Of a stretch of 64,000 nucleotides of DNA, positions 26,403 through 36,015 are shown one piece after another. The stretch comes from Pseudomonas fluorescens. GTDB lineage: Bacteria > Pseudomonadota > Gammaproteobacteria > Pseudomonadales > Pseudomonadaceae. How positions within the stretch are numbered: the stretch's first letter is position 1; each line of letters opens with the position of its first letter. The position numbers and the translations under genes were made by a program. Where the stretch lies: contig NZ_CABVIY010000008.1 in assembly GCF_902498195.1 (NCBI RefSeq), positions 248,001 to 312,000 of the forward strand, written 5' to 3'. Under the pieces are notes generated by a model. It searched no databases and was not told the DNA's origin. It was given only the letters and a program-made list of their open reading frames with translations.

Positions 26403-28294
26403 GCGCTTTGCTCCAACTGACGGCCCGCGCCGCGTTTTTTCAAATGAATCATCAACAGCGAAATGGCTGCCGGGGTGACGCCCGGGATACGCGACGCCTG
26501 GCCCAGGGTTTCTGGACGGGTCGCTCCGAGCTTGCTCTGGATCTCTTTGGAGAGACCGGAAATGTTCGTGTAATCGATATCCACAGGCAGTTTCGTGTCT
26601 TCGCTGGCGCGCAGCCGAGCGATTTCATCCTGTTGACGATCAATGTAACCCGCGTACTTGGTCTTGATCTCGACCTGCTCGGCGACCTGTGGATCTTCTG
26701 CGCCTTCACCTGTTACGGCGATCAGACCAGCGTAGTCGATTTCCGGACGGCTCAAGAGGTTGAGCAGATTGTATTCGTGGGTCAGCGGCGTGCCGAACTT
26801 CTCGGCAATCGCATCGCCCTGCACCGTGCCTGGACGAACCCAGGTGCTTTTCAGGCGCTGTTCTTCCAGCGCGATACTTTCGCGTTTTTTACTGAACGCA
26901 GCCCAACGCTCGTCATCGACCAGACCCAGTTCACGACCTTTTTCGGTCAGACGAAGGTCGGCGTTGTCTTCGCGCAGAATCAGGCGGTACTCGGCGCGGG
27001 AAGTGAACATGCGGTACGGCTCTTGGGTACCAAGGGTAATCAGGTCGTCAACCAACACCCCGATATACGCCTCGTCGCGACGCGGGCACCAGGCGTCTTT
27101 GCCTTGTGCACGCAGCGCGGCATTGGTTCCGGCCAGCAAACCCTGGGCGCCGGCTTCTTCGTAACCGGTGGTGCCGTTGATCTGGCCGGCGAAGAACAGG
27201 CCGCCGATCACTTTGGTTTCCAGGCTGTACTTCAGATCCCGAGGATCGAAATAATCGTATTCGATGGCGTAACCCGGACGAACGATGTGCGCGTTTTCCA
27301 TGCCGCGGATCGATTGCACGATCTGCAATTGCACATCGAACGGCAGCGATGTGGATATCCCGTTCGGGTACAGCTCGTTGGTCGTCAGGCCTTCCGGTTC
27401 GATGAAGACCTGATGACTTTCCTTGTCGGCAAAGCGATGGATCTTGTCTTCGATCGAAGGACAGTAGCGGGGGCCAATGCCTTCGATCACACCGGAATAC
27501 ATCGGCGAACGATCAAGGTTGGCCGCGATGATTTCATGCGTCCGGGCGTTGGTATGCGTAATCCAGCAACTGATCTGCCGTGGATGCTGCTCTTTGGAGC
27601 CCATGAACGACATCACCGGAATCGGCGTATCGCCTGCCTGCTCGGTCATCACCGAGAAATCCACAGACCGGGCATCAATACGCGGCGGCGTACCGGTTTT
27701 AAGTCGACCGACACGAAGTGGCAACTCACGTAAACGCTGTGCCAGGGCAATCGAAGGTGGATCACCGGCACGACCGCCGGAAAAATTCTGCATGCCGATG
27801 TGGATAAGTCCACCAAGGAAGGTGCCTGTGGTCAACACCACCGAATCGGCAAGAAAACGCAGACCCATTTGGGTGACCACACCCCGTACCTGATCCTGTT
27901 CAACGATCAGATCATCGGCGGCCTGTTGAAATATCCACAGGTTCGGCTGGTTTTCGAGAATTTCGCGGACAGCCGCCTTGTACAGAACCCGGTCTGCCTG
28001 AGCGCGGGTTGCACGTACGGCTGGGCCTTTGCGGCTGTTCAATACGCGAAATTGAATACCACCTTTATCGGTAGCCATGGCCATCGCGCCGCCAAGGGCA
28101 TCGATTTCTTTCACCAGATGGCTCTTACCGATCCCGCCGATCGCGGGGTTGCAACTCATCGCACCGAGGGTTTCCACGTTATGCGTCAGCAACAGGGTTT
28201 TCACCCCCATACGTGCTGAGGCCAGTGCTGCCTCGGTACCGGCATGACCGCCGCCGATGACGATCACTTCAAAACGGGAAGGGAAATCCACCAC
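26399..28294 (-). CDS. mnmG: tRNA uridine-5-carboxymethylaminomethyl modification enzyme, FAD subunit
   Basis: A 631-residue enzyme with the FAD site VIGGGHAGTEAALASARMG at the N-terminus, the signature GGIGKSHLVKEIDALGG and the C-terminal SGLSKEIQSKL helical domain. With MnmE it modifies wobble U34 of several tRNAs. It is separated from mnmE by a 548-base gap rich in DnaA-box-like motifs. Confidence 0.98.
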   Translation of the reverse strand: MVDFPSRFEVIVIGGGHAGTEAALASARMGVKTLLLTHNVETLGAMSCNPAIGGIGKSHLVKEIDALGGAMAMATDKGGIQFRVLNSRKGPAVRATRAQADRVLYKAAVREILENQPNLWIFQQAADDLIVEQDQVRGVVTQMGLRFLADSVVLTTGTFLGGLIHIGMQNFSGGRAGDPPSIALAQRLRELPLRVGRLKTGTPPRIDARSVDFSVMTEQAGDTPIPVMSFMGSKEQHPRQISCWITHTNARTHEIIAANLDRSPMYSGVIEGIGPRYCPSIEDKIHRFADKESHQVFIEPEGLTTNELYPNGISTSLPFDVQLQIVQSIRGMENAHIVRPGYAIEYDYFDPRDLKYSLETKVIGGLFFAGQINGTTGYEEAGAQGLLAGTNAALRAQGKDAWCPRRDEAYIGVLVDDLITLGTQEPYRMFTSRAEYRLILREDNADLRLTEKGRELGLVDDERWAAFSKKRESIALEEQRLKSTWVRPGTVQGDAIAEKFGTPLTHEYNLLNLLSRPEIDYAGLIAVTGEGAEDPQVAEQVEIKTKYAGYIDRQQDEIARLRASEDTKLPVDIDYTNISGLSKEIQSKLGATRPETLGQASRIPGVTPAAISLLMIHLKKRGAGRQLEQSA

Positions 28295-28842
28295 GCACCT
28301 CGTGCCTGCTTAAGTAGGTAATTCAGGAATAGTTTGGGCTCAGGTTTTTGGACCTGGTCGACAAGTATAGGGACTTCGCCCTTCCTAAAGAACCCTTTGC
28401 ACAAAATTTAACCAGCTGTGGAGAAGTCATGGTTATAGAAATTAAAAAGAGAGAAATTTATTAAATCTTTGTTTTTATGTTTATTTCTACTGACCGACCT
28501 TTCTGTGGATAGATTGATACAGCCCTTTATATTCAACATGTACAGCGATTCAAAACCCTGTGATCATGTGCCAATGAGGCCCTTGGATAACCGGTCTAAG
28601 CCTGTGGATGAATGAGGTGGTTATCCACAGAGCCGATTATCTTCAGTTTTGACGCCCTGTTATCAACTGACCTCAGTGGTAGTTATTCACAGGGCTTAAT
28701 CAACAGAAAAGTGCTGACTGAACGATAATCCAGGCACGACAAATCCGCTCAAGCAGAAGAAAACCGCTCGGCACTGAAGGTTTGTTTCGCAAATGGAGAG
28801 AACAGACAGGCGCGAATGGCCTGTCTGTGGACAGCGAAGGGA
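28295..28842. other. mnmG-mnmE intergenic region with DnaA boxes (possible second origin or DnaA-titration site)
   Basis: No gene is seen in these 548 bases. DnaA-box-like 9-mers include TGTGGATAG (28504), TGTGGATGA (near 28602), a perfect TTATCCACA (28621-28629), TTATCAACT (near 28660) and TTATTCACA (28683-28691). An AT-rich tract at about 28425-28500 (ATTAAAAAGAGAGAAATTTA and following) lies to one side. The 15-mer GGTTATCCACAGAGC is shared with oriC at 33169. The layout, an AT-rich stretch next to clustered boxes, resembles an origin. It also contains the mnmG promoter. Confidence 0.6.
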
Positions 28843-30213
28843 CTATTTACCGATACAAAAGCTGGAGAAAATCCGTCCTAGCAGGTCATCGGAGCTGAAT
28901 GCACCGGTGATTTCCCCCAGGGACTGCTGAGCCTGGCGTAAATCCTCGGCCAGCAACTCGCCGGCGCCGGCCAGTGTCAGTTGAGCGCGACCGTGTTCGA
29001 GGGAGGCACTGGCATGTCGTAGCGCCTCGAGGTGGCGCCTGCGAGCACTGAAGCTGCTTTCCGAGGTTTGTTCGTAACCCATGCAGGCCTTGAGATGATC
29101 GCGCAGTAACTCCAGGCCGACACCACCGGATTTTGCGCTGAGGCTGATGGTGACATGCCCATCGTCGCTGACTTCCAAGGTGATGGCTTCGCCCGTCAGA
29201 TCGGCCTTGTTGCGGATCAGCGTGACTTTCGCCGGATCGGGGCGGGTTTCGAGAAATTCCGGCCACAAGGCAAAGGGATCCAGGGCTTCAGGGGCCGTCG
29301 CATCAACGACCAACAGCACCCGATCCGCTTCCCCGATGGCCTTCAAGGCGCGCTCGACACCGATTTTTTCCACATGATCATCGGTATCGCGCAAACCGGC
29401 GGTGTCGACCACATGCAGTGGCATCCCGTCGATGTGGATATGTTCGCGCAAAACATCGCGGGTTGTGCCCGCAATCTCAGTGACAATGGCGGCTTCCCGA
29501 CCGGCCAGTGCATTGAGCAAGCTCGATTTACCGGCATTTGGGCGGCCGGCGATAACCACCGTCATGCCATCACGCAGCAAAGCGCCCTGCCCGGCTTCAC
29601 GCAATACGGTGGATAACTCGTCGCGCACTTTGTCGAGCATGCTCAAAACGTGACCATCGGCAAGAAAATCGATTTCCTCCTCCGGGAAATCGATTGCCGC
29701 TTCGACGTAGATGCGCAGGCCGATCAGTTGTTCGGTCAGGTTATGCACCCGCTCTGAAAAGGCGCCTTGCAAGGAACGCAATGCATTGCGGGCAGCCTGT
29801 GCAGAACTGGCTTCGATCAGGTCGGCGATGGCTTCGGCCTGGGCGAGGTCAAGTTTATCGTTCAGGAAGGCGCGTTCACTGAACTCCCCCGGCCGGGCGA
29901 GGCGGCAACCCAGTTCAAGGCAGCGCTTGAGCAGCATATCCAGAACGATGGGGCCGCCATGACCTTGCAGCTCCAGAACGTCTTCGCCGGTAAACGAGTT
30001 CGGTCCGGGGAAATACAGGGCGATGCCCTGGTCCAGTACTTCGTCGTTTTCACCGAAGAACGGACCGTAGTGGGCGAACCGTGGCTTGAGTTCACGACCG
30101 CTGAAGGCCTCGGCCGCAACGCTGGCCAATGGCCCGGAAATACGGACGATGCCTACGCCGCCGCGACCCTGTGCGGTGGCGACAGCGGCGATGGTTTCAC
30201 GAGGAGCGCTCAT
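28843..30213 (-). CDS. mnmE: tRNA modification GTPase MnmE
   Basis: A 456-residue GTPase. The N-terminal tetrahydrofolate-binding domain (ETIAAVATAQGRGGVGIVRISG) is followed by a helical domain with an inserted G domain (GRPNAGKSSLLNALAG, DTAGLRDTDD, NKADL) and the invariant C-terminal CIGK. It partners MnmG. The ATG at 30213 is preferred over one at 30231. Confidence 0.98.
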   Translation of the reverse strand: MSAPRETIAAVATAQGRGGVGIVRISGPLASVAAEAFSGRELKPRFAHYGPFFGENDEVLDQGIALYFPGPNSFTGEDVLELQGHGGPIVLDMLLKRCLELGCRLARPGEFSERAFLNDKLDLAQAEAIADLIEASSAQAARNALRSLQGAFSERVHNLTEQLIGLRIYVEAAIDFPEEEIDFLADGHVLSMLDKVRDELSTVLREAGQGALLRDGMTVVIAGRPNAGKSSLLNALAGREAAIVTEIAGTTRDVLREHIHIDGMPLHVVDTAGLRDTDDHVEKIGVERALKAIGEADRVLLVVDATAPEALDPFALWPEFLETRPDPAKVTLIRNKADLTGEAITLEVSDDGHVTISLSAKSGGVGLELLRDHLKACMGYEQTSESSFSARRRHLEALRHASASLEHGRAQLTLAGAGELLAEDLRQAQQSLGEITGAFSSDDLLGRIFSSFCIGK

Positions 30214-30245
30214 AAACCGGTATCCAGACAAAAGTGACAGATAGC

Positions 30246-30270
30246 AAAACGCCCCACTAGGGGGCGTTTT
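30246..30270 (-). terminator. terminator of the rpmH-rnpA-yidD-yidC unit
   Basis: AAAACGCCCC, ACTAG, GGGGCGTTTT lies 23 bases past the yidC stop on the minus strand. A perfect DnaA box (30277-30285) sits between the stop and the hairpin. Confidence 0.85.
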
Positions 30271-30292
30271 GAGTGGTTATCCACAGTGTAAA

Positions 30293-31972
30293 TCAGGCAG
30301 TCGCTTTGGCGGCAGCTTCGATCTTACGAGTGATGTACCACTGTTGGGCGATCGACAGGCAGTTGTTCACTACCCAGTACAGCACCAGGCCAGCCGGGAA
30401 CCACAGGAAGAAGAAGGTAAAGATGATTGGCATCAGCTTCATCACCTTGGCTTGCATCGGATCCGGTGGCGTCGGGTTCAACTGCTGCTGGATGAACATG
30501 GTTGCACCCATGATGATCGGCAGGATGAAGAACGGATCCTTGATCGAAAGGTCAGTAATCCACAGCATGAACGGCGCTTGGCGCATTTCAACGCTTTCCA
30601 GCAGAACCCAGTACAACGAGAGGAAAACCGGCATCTGCACGAGGATTGGCAAGCAACCACCCAGCGGATTGATCTTCTCCTTTTTGTACAGCTCCATCAT
30701 GGCTTGCGACATTTTCTGCCGGTCGTCGCCATGTTGTTCTTTCAGTGCAGCCAGTTTCGGAGCCACTGCACGCATGCGCGCCATGGATTTGTAGCTGGCA
30801 GCCGACAGCGGGAAGAAGATCCCTTTGATCAGCATGGTCAGGAAGATAATCGACCAGCCCCAGTTACCCACAATGGCGTGGATATGTTGCAGCAACCAGA
30901 AGATCGGTTGGGCAATGAACCACAGGATGCCGTAGTCGACGGTCAGCTCCAGGCCTGGGGACAACTCTTTCAGCACAGCCTGGCTTTTCGGACCGGCGTA
31001 GAGAGTTGCGCTGGTTTCAGCCTTGGCACCCGGCGCGACAGTCAGAGACGGGCCGGTGTAACCGATGATGTAGTTGCCTTTGCTGTCTTTACGAGTCTGG
31101 ACGATGTTGTTTTCGCCCTTCGTCGGAATCCATGCGGTCACGAAGTAGTGTTGCAACCAGGCTACCCAACCACCGGTGACGGTTTCTTTCAGCGCAGCCT
31201 TGTCCATGTCCTTCATGGACACTTTCTTGTAAGGCTCGGAACTTGTCCACAGGGCAGCGCCCAGGTAAGTCGCAGTGCCGGTGGCGGTGCTGGAAGAAGG
31301 ATCGGAGCTGGCGTCACGCTTCAATTGCGCGAACATTGCACCGGACCACGGCTTGGCGCTTTCGTTGTCGATCAAGTAGGAAACGGTTACGTCGTACAGT
31401 CCACGTTTCAGGGTGAAACGCTTGATGTAGTTGACGCCGTCCTTGCTGAACTTCAGGTCCACGACCAATTGGTCCTGACCGTCAGCCAGTTGATAGATCT
31501 TCTTCTCCGAAGAGTAAACCGGACGACCGGCAGGACTTGCGTCCGGGCCATCGGTGCCGATCAAGCCGCTCTGAGCCAGATAAGTCCGCTCGTTGCCGTT
31601 ATCGAACAGCTGGAACGGAATTTCCGGATGGTCCTGGCGACGTGGATACAGCGGCAGTTTCAGCTGGGCAACATCACCACCTTGTGGATCGATCGCCAGG
31701 TCGAGCACATCCGTTTTGATCTGGATGAGGTCGGTGCTTGCCGCTACCGGAGTTTCGGCGGGGGCGCTGGTATCGTTTGCGGCGCGTGGGATGTCGTCAC
31801 TGACGGACGCTTTATTGCCAGTTGCCGTATCCGGGAGGCCCGGTGCGGTCGTACTGGAAGCAACATTCTGAGTCGGCAAGGCAGCCTGACCATAGTCCTG
31901 GTTCCATTTAAGAACCATTACGTAGGACACGATTGCCAGGGCGACGATCAGGATCGTGCGTTTGATATCCAT
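30293..31972 (-). CDS. yidC: membrane protein insertase YidC
   Basis: A 559-residue insertase of the Oxa1 family. It has an N-terminal helix (RTILIVALAIVSYVMVLKW), a large periplasmic beta-domain (residues of about 60-340) and C-terminal conserved helices (WGWSIIFLTMLIKGIFFPL, INPLGGCLPILVQMPVFLSLYW, PAGLVLYWVVNN). It inserts F0 subunits and other membrane proteins. It is two bases from yidD. Confidence 0.98.
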   Translation of the reverse strand: MDIKRTILIVALAIVSYVMVLKWNQDYGQAALPTQNVASSTTAPGLPDTATGNKASVSDDIPRAANDTSAPAETPVAASTDLIQIKTDVLDLAIDPQGGDVAQLKLPLYPRRQDHPEIPFQLFDNGNERTYLAQSGLIGTDGPDASPAGRPVYSSEKKIYQLADGQDQLVVDLKFSKDGVNYIKRFTLKRGLYDVTVSYLIDNESAKPWSGAMFAQLKRDASSDPSSSTATGTATYLGAALWTSSEPYKKVSMKDMDKAALKETVTGGWVAWLQHYFVTAWIPTKGENNIVQTRKDSKGNYIIGYTGPSLTVAPGAKAETSATLYAGPKSQAVLKELSPGLELTVDYGILWFIAQPIFWLLQHIHAIVGNWGWSIIFLTMLIKGIFFPLSAASYKSMARMRAVAPKLAALKEQHGDDRQKMSQAMMELYKKEKINPLGGCLPILVQMPVFLSLYWVLLESVEMRQAPFMLWITDLSIKDPFFILPIIMGATMFIQQQLNPTPPDPMQAKVMKLMPIIFTFFFLWFPAGLVLYWVVNNCLSIAQQWYITRKIEAAAKATA

Positions 31973-31974
31973 GA

Positions 31975-32220
31975 TTACTCGGCCATCGAAGAAGAACGGG
32001 AGGTAGGGATAGGTGGAACCGGGTCATAACCACCGGGATTCCACGGATGACAGCGACCTAAACGACGAAAGGTCAGCCAGCCACCGCGTAGAAGGCCATA
32101 ATTTTCGATGGCTTCCAACGCGTAGCAGGAACAACTGGGGTAGAAACGACAGTGACTGGCCATCAGGGGACTAATGGCATAGCGATAAAACTGGATCGGA
32201 ACGAGTGCCAGTTTACGCAT
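31975..32220 (-). CDS. yidD: membrane protein insertion efficiency factor YidD
   Basis: An 81-residue protein with the family core YRYAISPLMASHCRFYPSCSCYALEAI and RRLGRCHPWNPGGYDPVP. It has an amphipathic N-terminus and assists YidC. Its start overlaps the rnpA end by 8 bases. Confidence 0.96.
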   Translation of the reverse strand: MRKLALVPIQFYRYAISPLMASHCRFYPSCSCYALEAIENYGLLRGGWLTFRRLGRCHPWNPGGYDPVPPIPTSRSSSMAE

Positions 32221-32614
32221 CTGGACTGTCTACCCCTACAGTTTCGGTGTTGACCGCTGGGACCGGCGAGCTACGTGCCAGACGCTTCCAGAGTTTGCCG
32301 AAATGCTGAATCAATTCGGGGTTTTCTACGTCACCCAAACCTTTGCGCGCGACGATAACGATGTCCCAGCCCACCAGTAAATCCTGGTTAAGGCGAAACG
32401 ATTCGCGCATCAGACGTTTGAGGCGATTGCGCTCGACGGAGAGCTTTACGCTCTTTTTCCCGATAACCAGCCCTAGACGGGGGTGATCAAGATCGTTGTT
32501 GCGCGCAAGGAGCAGGAGATTTTTCCCCGGAACCTTGCCGGTAGGGGAGTCAAAGACCGCCTTGAAATGCCGGGGAGTAAGCAGACGCTTTTCCCGACTG
32601 AAGTCCTGACTCAC
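32213..32614 (-). CDS. rnpA: ribonuclease P protein component
   Basis: 133 residues, starting at a GTG at 32612-32614 and giving SQDFSREKRLLTPRHFKAVF, as in other Pseudomonas RnpA. The RNR signature is SVERNRLKRLMRESFR. It assists the RNase P RNA in 5' tRNA maturation. A longer frame to 32710 overlaps rpmH and is rejected. The end overlaps yidD. Confidence 0.95.
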   Translation of the reverse strand: MSQDFSREKRLLTPRHFKAVFDSPTGKVPGKNLLLLARNNDLDHPRLGLVIGKKSVKLSVERNRLKRLMRESFRLNQDLLVGWDIVIVARKGLGDVENPELIQHFGKLWKRLARSSPVPAVNTETVGVDSPDA

Positions 32615-32630
32615 CTCCAGTGCCGGATTA

Positions 32631-32765
32631 TCAAACTGCCAGACGCGCACGACCTTTGGCGCGACGACGCGACAGGACGGCACGACCGTTCTTGGTAGCC
32701 ATGCGAGCACGGAAACCGTGGGTACGAGCGCGTTTGATAGTGCTTGGTTGGAAAGTACGTTTCAT
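32631..32765 (-). CDS. rpmH: 50S ribosomal protein L34
   Basis: A 44-residue, very basic protein (MKRTFQPSTIKRARTHGF ... RRRAKGRARLAV), identical in layout to bacterial L34. It is 16 bases upstream of rnpA and marks one edge of oriC. Confidence 0.98.
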   Translation of the reverse strand: MKRTFQPSTIKRARTHGFRARMATKNGRAVLSRRRAKGRARLAV

Positions 32766-32826
32766 TGTCGTGTTACCTGGTTCGTCCACAACGGGCCGGA
32801 ATGGCCCCCGTTTTAAGAGACCGGGG

Positions 32827-32855
32827 ATTCTAGAGAAAGCAAGCCTCTAGGTCAA
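32827..32855 (-). promoter_or_regulatory. rpmH-rnpA promoter
   Basis: On the minus strand TTGACC and TAGAAT are separated by exactly 17 bases, about 60 bases upstream of the rpmH ATG. It is a strong sigma-70-type match. Confidence 0.75.
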
Positions 32856-33255
32856 TTTCCAACCAGCGTTTCCTTATAAATAGATCCCGGTCGTTTTTCC
32901 GGGTGACGATCATTCGCTAAACATAAGATTAAAGAAGGAAAGTATTTAAAGCTTTTCTGTAAAGCTTATAAAAGCTAGGAGCACCATCATCTGTGGATAA
33001 CTGCCTTTAGCCCTTATTTCACAAGCTGTACAGAGAATGACAACTACAGTGGAAAACCGTGTTCAGCCTGTGCTGCGCTGTCGGAAAACCTGTGTGTGAA
33101 AGCGTGTGTTATCCACAGGCTGGTTATCCACCGAGTTTCACCCCCAGTTGTGCAACGAGCTCAGACCCGGTTATCCACAGAGCTTATGCACAGACCGCTG
33201 GTCGTCTTTTTTGCGTATAAACCTTTGATTCTTGTTGGCCGTTGACCCACCTACG

Positions 33256-33286
33256 TGTGGATAAGTCGGCCTGCGGTCGCTACAAT
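33256..33286 (+). promoter_or_regulatory. putative dnaA promoter with overlapping DnaA box
   Basis: TACAAT at 33281-33286 lies 17 bases after TGGATA (33258-33263), which itself sits inside a perfect DnaA box (33256-33264). This suggests autorepression. The -35 match is only moderate. Confidence 0.45.
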
Positions 33287-33331
33287 GGCCGCTTGTTTTT
33301 GCCTCACCGGCTTTCAACTTAGGGGATATCC

Positions 33332-34852
33332 GTGTCAGTGGAACTTTGGCAGCAGTGCGTGGAGCTTTTGCGCGATGAGCTGCCTGCCCAACAATTCAAC
33401 ACTTGGATCCGTCCACTACAGGTCGAAGCCGAAGGCGACGAGTTGCGTGTCTACGCACCCAATCGTTTTGTCCTGGACTGGGTCAACGAAAAGTATCTGG
33501 GTCGTGTCCTGGAATTGCTGGACGAGCATGGCAACGGGTCGGCGCCTGCGCTTTCCTTATTAATAGGCAGCAAACGCAGTTCGGCTCCGCGTGCCGCGCC
33601 GAATGCTCCGCTGGCCGCCGCGGCTGCCGCGTCCCAGGCTCAAGTGACTTCGGCCCCGGTCAGTTCAGCGCCAGCCGCCACACCGAACAAGCGAGCAACG
33701 CAGAAAGTGGCTGAAGTCATTGAGGAAGAGCCGTCTCGCGACAGCTTTGACCCGATGGCTGGCGCCAGCTCACAACAGGCTCCGGTTCGGGCAGAGCAAC
33801 GTACCGTGCAGGTTGAGGGTGCGCTCAAGCACACCAGCTACCTGAACCGTACCTTCACCTTCGAAAACTTCGTCGAGGGCAAGTCCAACCAGCTGGCCCG
33901 TGCCGCGGCCTGGCAGGTGGCGGACAATCCCAAGCATGGTTACAACCCGCTCTTCCTTTATGGTGGCGTGGGCCTGGGTAAAACTCACTTGATGCACGCT
34001 GTGGGTAACCACCTGTTAAAGAAGAACCCGAATGCCAAGGTCGTTTACCTGCATTCCGAGCGTTTCGTGGCGGACATGGTCAAGGCCTTGCAGCTGAACG
34101 CGATCAACGAGTTCAAGCGTTTCTACCGATCGGTGGACGCTTTGCTGATTGACGATATTCAGTTCTTCGCCCGCAAGGAACGTTCCCAGGAAGAGTTTTT
34201 CCACACCTTCAACGCCCTGCTTGAGGGTGGCCAGCAGGTCATTCTCACCAGTGACCGCTACCCGAAAGAAATCGAGGGTCTCGAAGAACGGTTGAAGTCG
34301 CGCTTCGGTTGGGGCCTGACGGTCGCCGTCGAACCGCCGGAGCTGGAAACGCGGGTTGCGATCCTGATGAAGAAGGCCGACCAGGCCAAGGTCGAATTGC
34401 CCCACGACGCAGCGTTCTTCATTGCCCAGCGCATTCGCTCCAACGTTCGCGAACTGGAAGGCGCGCTCAAGCGCGTGATCGCGCACTCCCACTTCATGGG
34501 CCGCGATATCACCATCGAGTTGATTCGCGAATCCTTGAAGGATCTGTTGGCGTTACAAGACAAACTGGTCTCTGTGGATAATATTCAGCGCACCGTCGCC
34601 GAGTACTACAAGATCAAGATCTCCGACTTGCTGTCCAAACGCCGCTCGCGTTCGGTCGCCCGTCCACGACAGGTCGCCATGGCGCTGTCCAAGGAATTGA
34701 CCAACCACAGTCTGCCGGAAATCGGCGATGTGTTCGGTGGACGCGACCACACCACGGTGTTGCACGCCTGTCGCAAGATCAACGAACTTAAGGAATCCGA
34801 CGCGGACATCCGCGAGGACTACAAGAACCTGCTGCGTACACTGACCACTTGA
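33332..34852 (+). CDS. dnaA: chromosomal replication initiator protein DnaA
   Basis: A 506-residue AAA+ initiator with a GTG start after AGGGGATATCC. Domain I (residues 1 to about 85) is followed by an Ala/Pro-rich linker (about 85-165), the AAA+ core with GGVGLGKTH near residue 211, LLIDDIQFF as Walker B, and C-terminal domain IV with GGRDHTTVLHACRKI for box recognition. It contains one DnaA box (34573-34581). Confidence 0.99.
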   Translation: MSVELWQQCVELLRDELPAQQFNTWIRPLQVEAEGDELRVYAPNRFVLDWVNEKYLGRVLELLDEHGNGSAPALSLLIGSKRSSAPRAAPNAPLAAAAAASQAQVTSAPVSSAPAATPNKRATQKVAEVIEEEPSRDSFDPMAGASSQQAPVRAEQRTVQVEGALKHTSYLNRTFTFENFVEGKSNQLARAAAWQVADNPKHGYNPLFLYGGVGLGKTHLMHAVGNHLLKKNPNAKVVYLHSERFVADMVKALQLNAINEFKRFYRSVDALLIDDIQFFARKERSQEEFFHTFNALLEGGQQVILTSDRYPKEIEGLEERLKSRFGWGLTVAVEPPELETRVAILMKKADQAKVELPHDAAFFIAQRIRSNVRELEGALKRVIAHSHFMGRDITIELIRESLKDLLALQDKLVSVDNIQRTVAEYYKIKISDLLSKRRSRSVARPRQVAMALSKELTNHSLPEIGDVFGGRDHTTVLHACRKINELKESDADIREDYKNLLRTLTT

Positions 34853-34891
34853 TGAACACCAGCGCAGCTTATTAAGGCAAGGGACTAGACC

Positions 34892-35995
34892 ATGCATTTC
34901 ACCATTCAACGCGAAGCCCTGTTGAAACCCCTGCAACTGGTCGCAGGCGTCGTCGAGCGCCGACAGACCTTGCCGGTGCTCTCCAACGTGCTGCTGGTTG
35001 TCGAAGGCCAGCAACTGTCGCTGACCGGTACCGACCTGGAAGTCGAGCTGGTCGGTCGTGTTCAACTTGAAGAGCCAGCAGAACCAGGCTCCATCACTGT
35101 GCCTGCACGCAAGTTGATGGACATCTGCAAAAGCTTGCCGAACGATGCCCTGATCGACATCAAGGTCGACGAACAGAAGCTGGTCGTGAAGGCTGGCCGC
35201 AGCCGCTTCACCCTGTCGACCCTGCCGGCCAATGACTTCCCAACGGTGGAAGAAGGCCCGGGCTCGCTGACCTGCAGCCTCGAGCAAAGCAAACTGCGTC
35301 GGTTGATTGAGCGCACCAGCTTCGCCATGGCCCAGCAGGACGTGCGTTACTACCTCAACGGCATGCTGCTGGAAGTCTCGGCCGGCGTGATTCGCGCCGT
35401 TGCTACCGATGGCCACCGTCTGGCGATGTGCTCGATGCAGGCCGATATCGGTCAGCCGGATCGCCACCAGGTCATCGTGCCGCGCAAAGGTATCCTTGAG
35501 CTGGCTCGCTTGCTGACCGAACCGGACGGCATCGTTAGCATCGTCCTGGGCCAGCACCACATCCGCGCGACGACCGGCGAGTTCACCTTCACCTCGAAAT
35601 TGGTCGACGGCAAATTCCCCGATTACGAGCGTGTGCTGCCCAAGGGTGGTGACAAGTTGGTCCTGGGGGATCGCCAGGCCCTGCGCGAAGCCTTCAGCCG
35701 TACCGCGATTCTGTCCAACGAAAAGTACCGTGGCATCCGTCTGCAACTGGCCAATGGTCAGCTGAAGATCCAGGCGAACAACCCGGAGCAAGAGGAAGCG
35801 GAAGAAGAAGTGGGCGTTGAGTACAACGGTGGCTCCCTGGAAATCGGCTTCAACGTGAGCTATCTGCTCGACGTGCTGGGCGTGATGACCACCGAGCAGA
35901 TTCGCCTGATCCTGTCCGATTCCAACAGCAGCGCGCTGGTGCAGGAATCCGACAATGACGACTCGGCCTACGTCGTTATGCCGATGCGCCTGTAA
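34892..35995 (+). CDS. dnaN: DNA polymerase III beta sliding clamp
   Basis: A 367-residue clamp (MHFTIQREALLKPLQLVAGVVERRQTLPVLSNVLL ... YVVMPMRL). It has three repeated clamp folds, dimerises around DNA and tethers polymerase. It follows dnaA by 39 bases in the dnaA-dnaN-recF-gyrB cluster. Confidence 0.99.
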   Translation: MHFTIQREALLKPLQLVAGVVERRQTLPVLSNVLLVVEGQQLSLTGTDLEVELVGRVQLEEPAEPGSITVPARKLMDICKSLPNDALIDIKVDEQKLVVKAGRSRFTLSTLPANDFPTVEEGPGSLTCSLEQSKLRRLIERTSFAMAQQDVRYYLNGMLLEVSAGVIRAVATDGHRLAMCSMQADIGQPDRHQVIVPRKGILELARLLTEPDGIVSIVLGQHHIRATTGEFTFTSKLVDGKFPDYERVLPKGGDKLVLGDRQALREAFSRTAILSNEKYRGIRLQLANGQLKIQANNPEQEEAEEEVGVEYNGGSLEIGFNVSYLLDVLGVMTTEQIRLILSDSNSSALVQESDNDDSAYVVMPMRL

Positions 35996-36015
35996 CAATG
36001 CCCAGCAGAAGCTAG

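Larger units (their letters stand above)
32766..33331. other. oriC: chromosomal replication origin oriC
   Basis: The 566-base rpmH-dnaA gap. Perfect DnaA boxes occur at 32992-33000, 33109-33117, 33171-33179 and 33256-33264. Near matches are at 33124-33132 (TTATCCACC) and 33184-33192 (TTATGCACA). An AT-rich stretch at about 32905-32980, with three AAAGCT/AAGCTT-type repeats (AAAGCTTTTCTGTAAAGCTT and TTATAAAAGCT), is the likely unwinding element. It also holds the outward promoters of rpmH and dnaA. No gene is seen. Confidence 0.95.

Noticed and set aside
32615..32710. N-terminal extension of rnpA
   Set aside because: It overlaps most of the rpmH coding sequence; the GTG start at 32614 gives the usual RnpA N-terminus.
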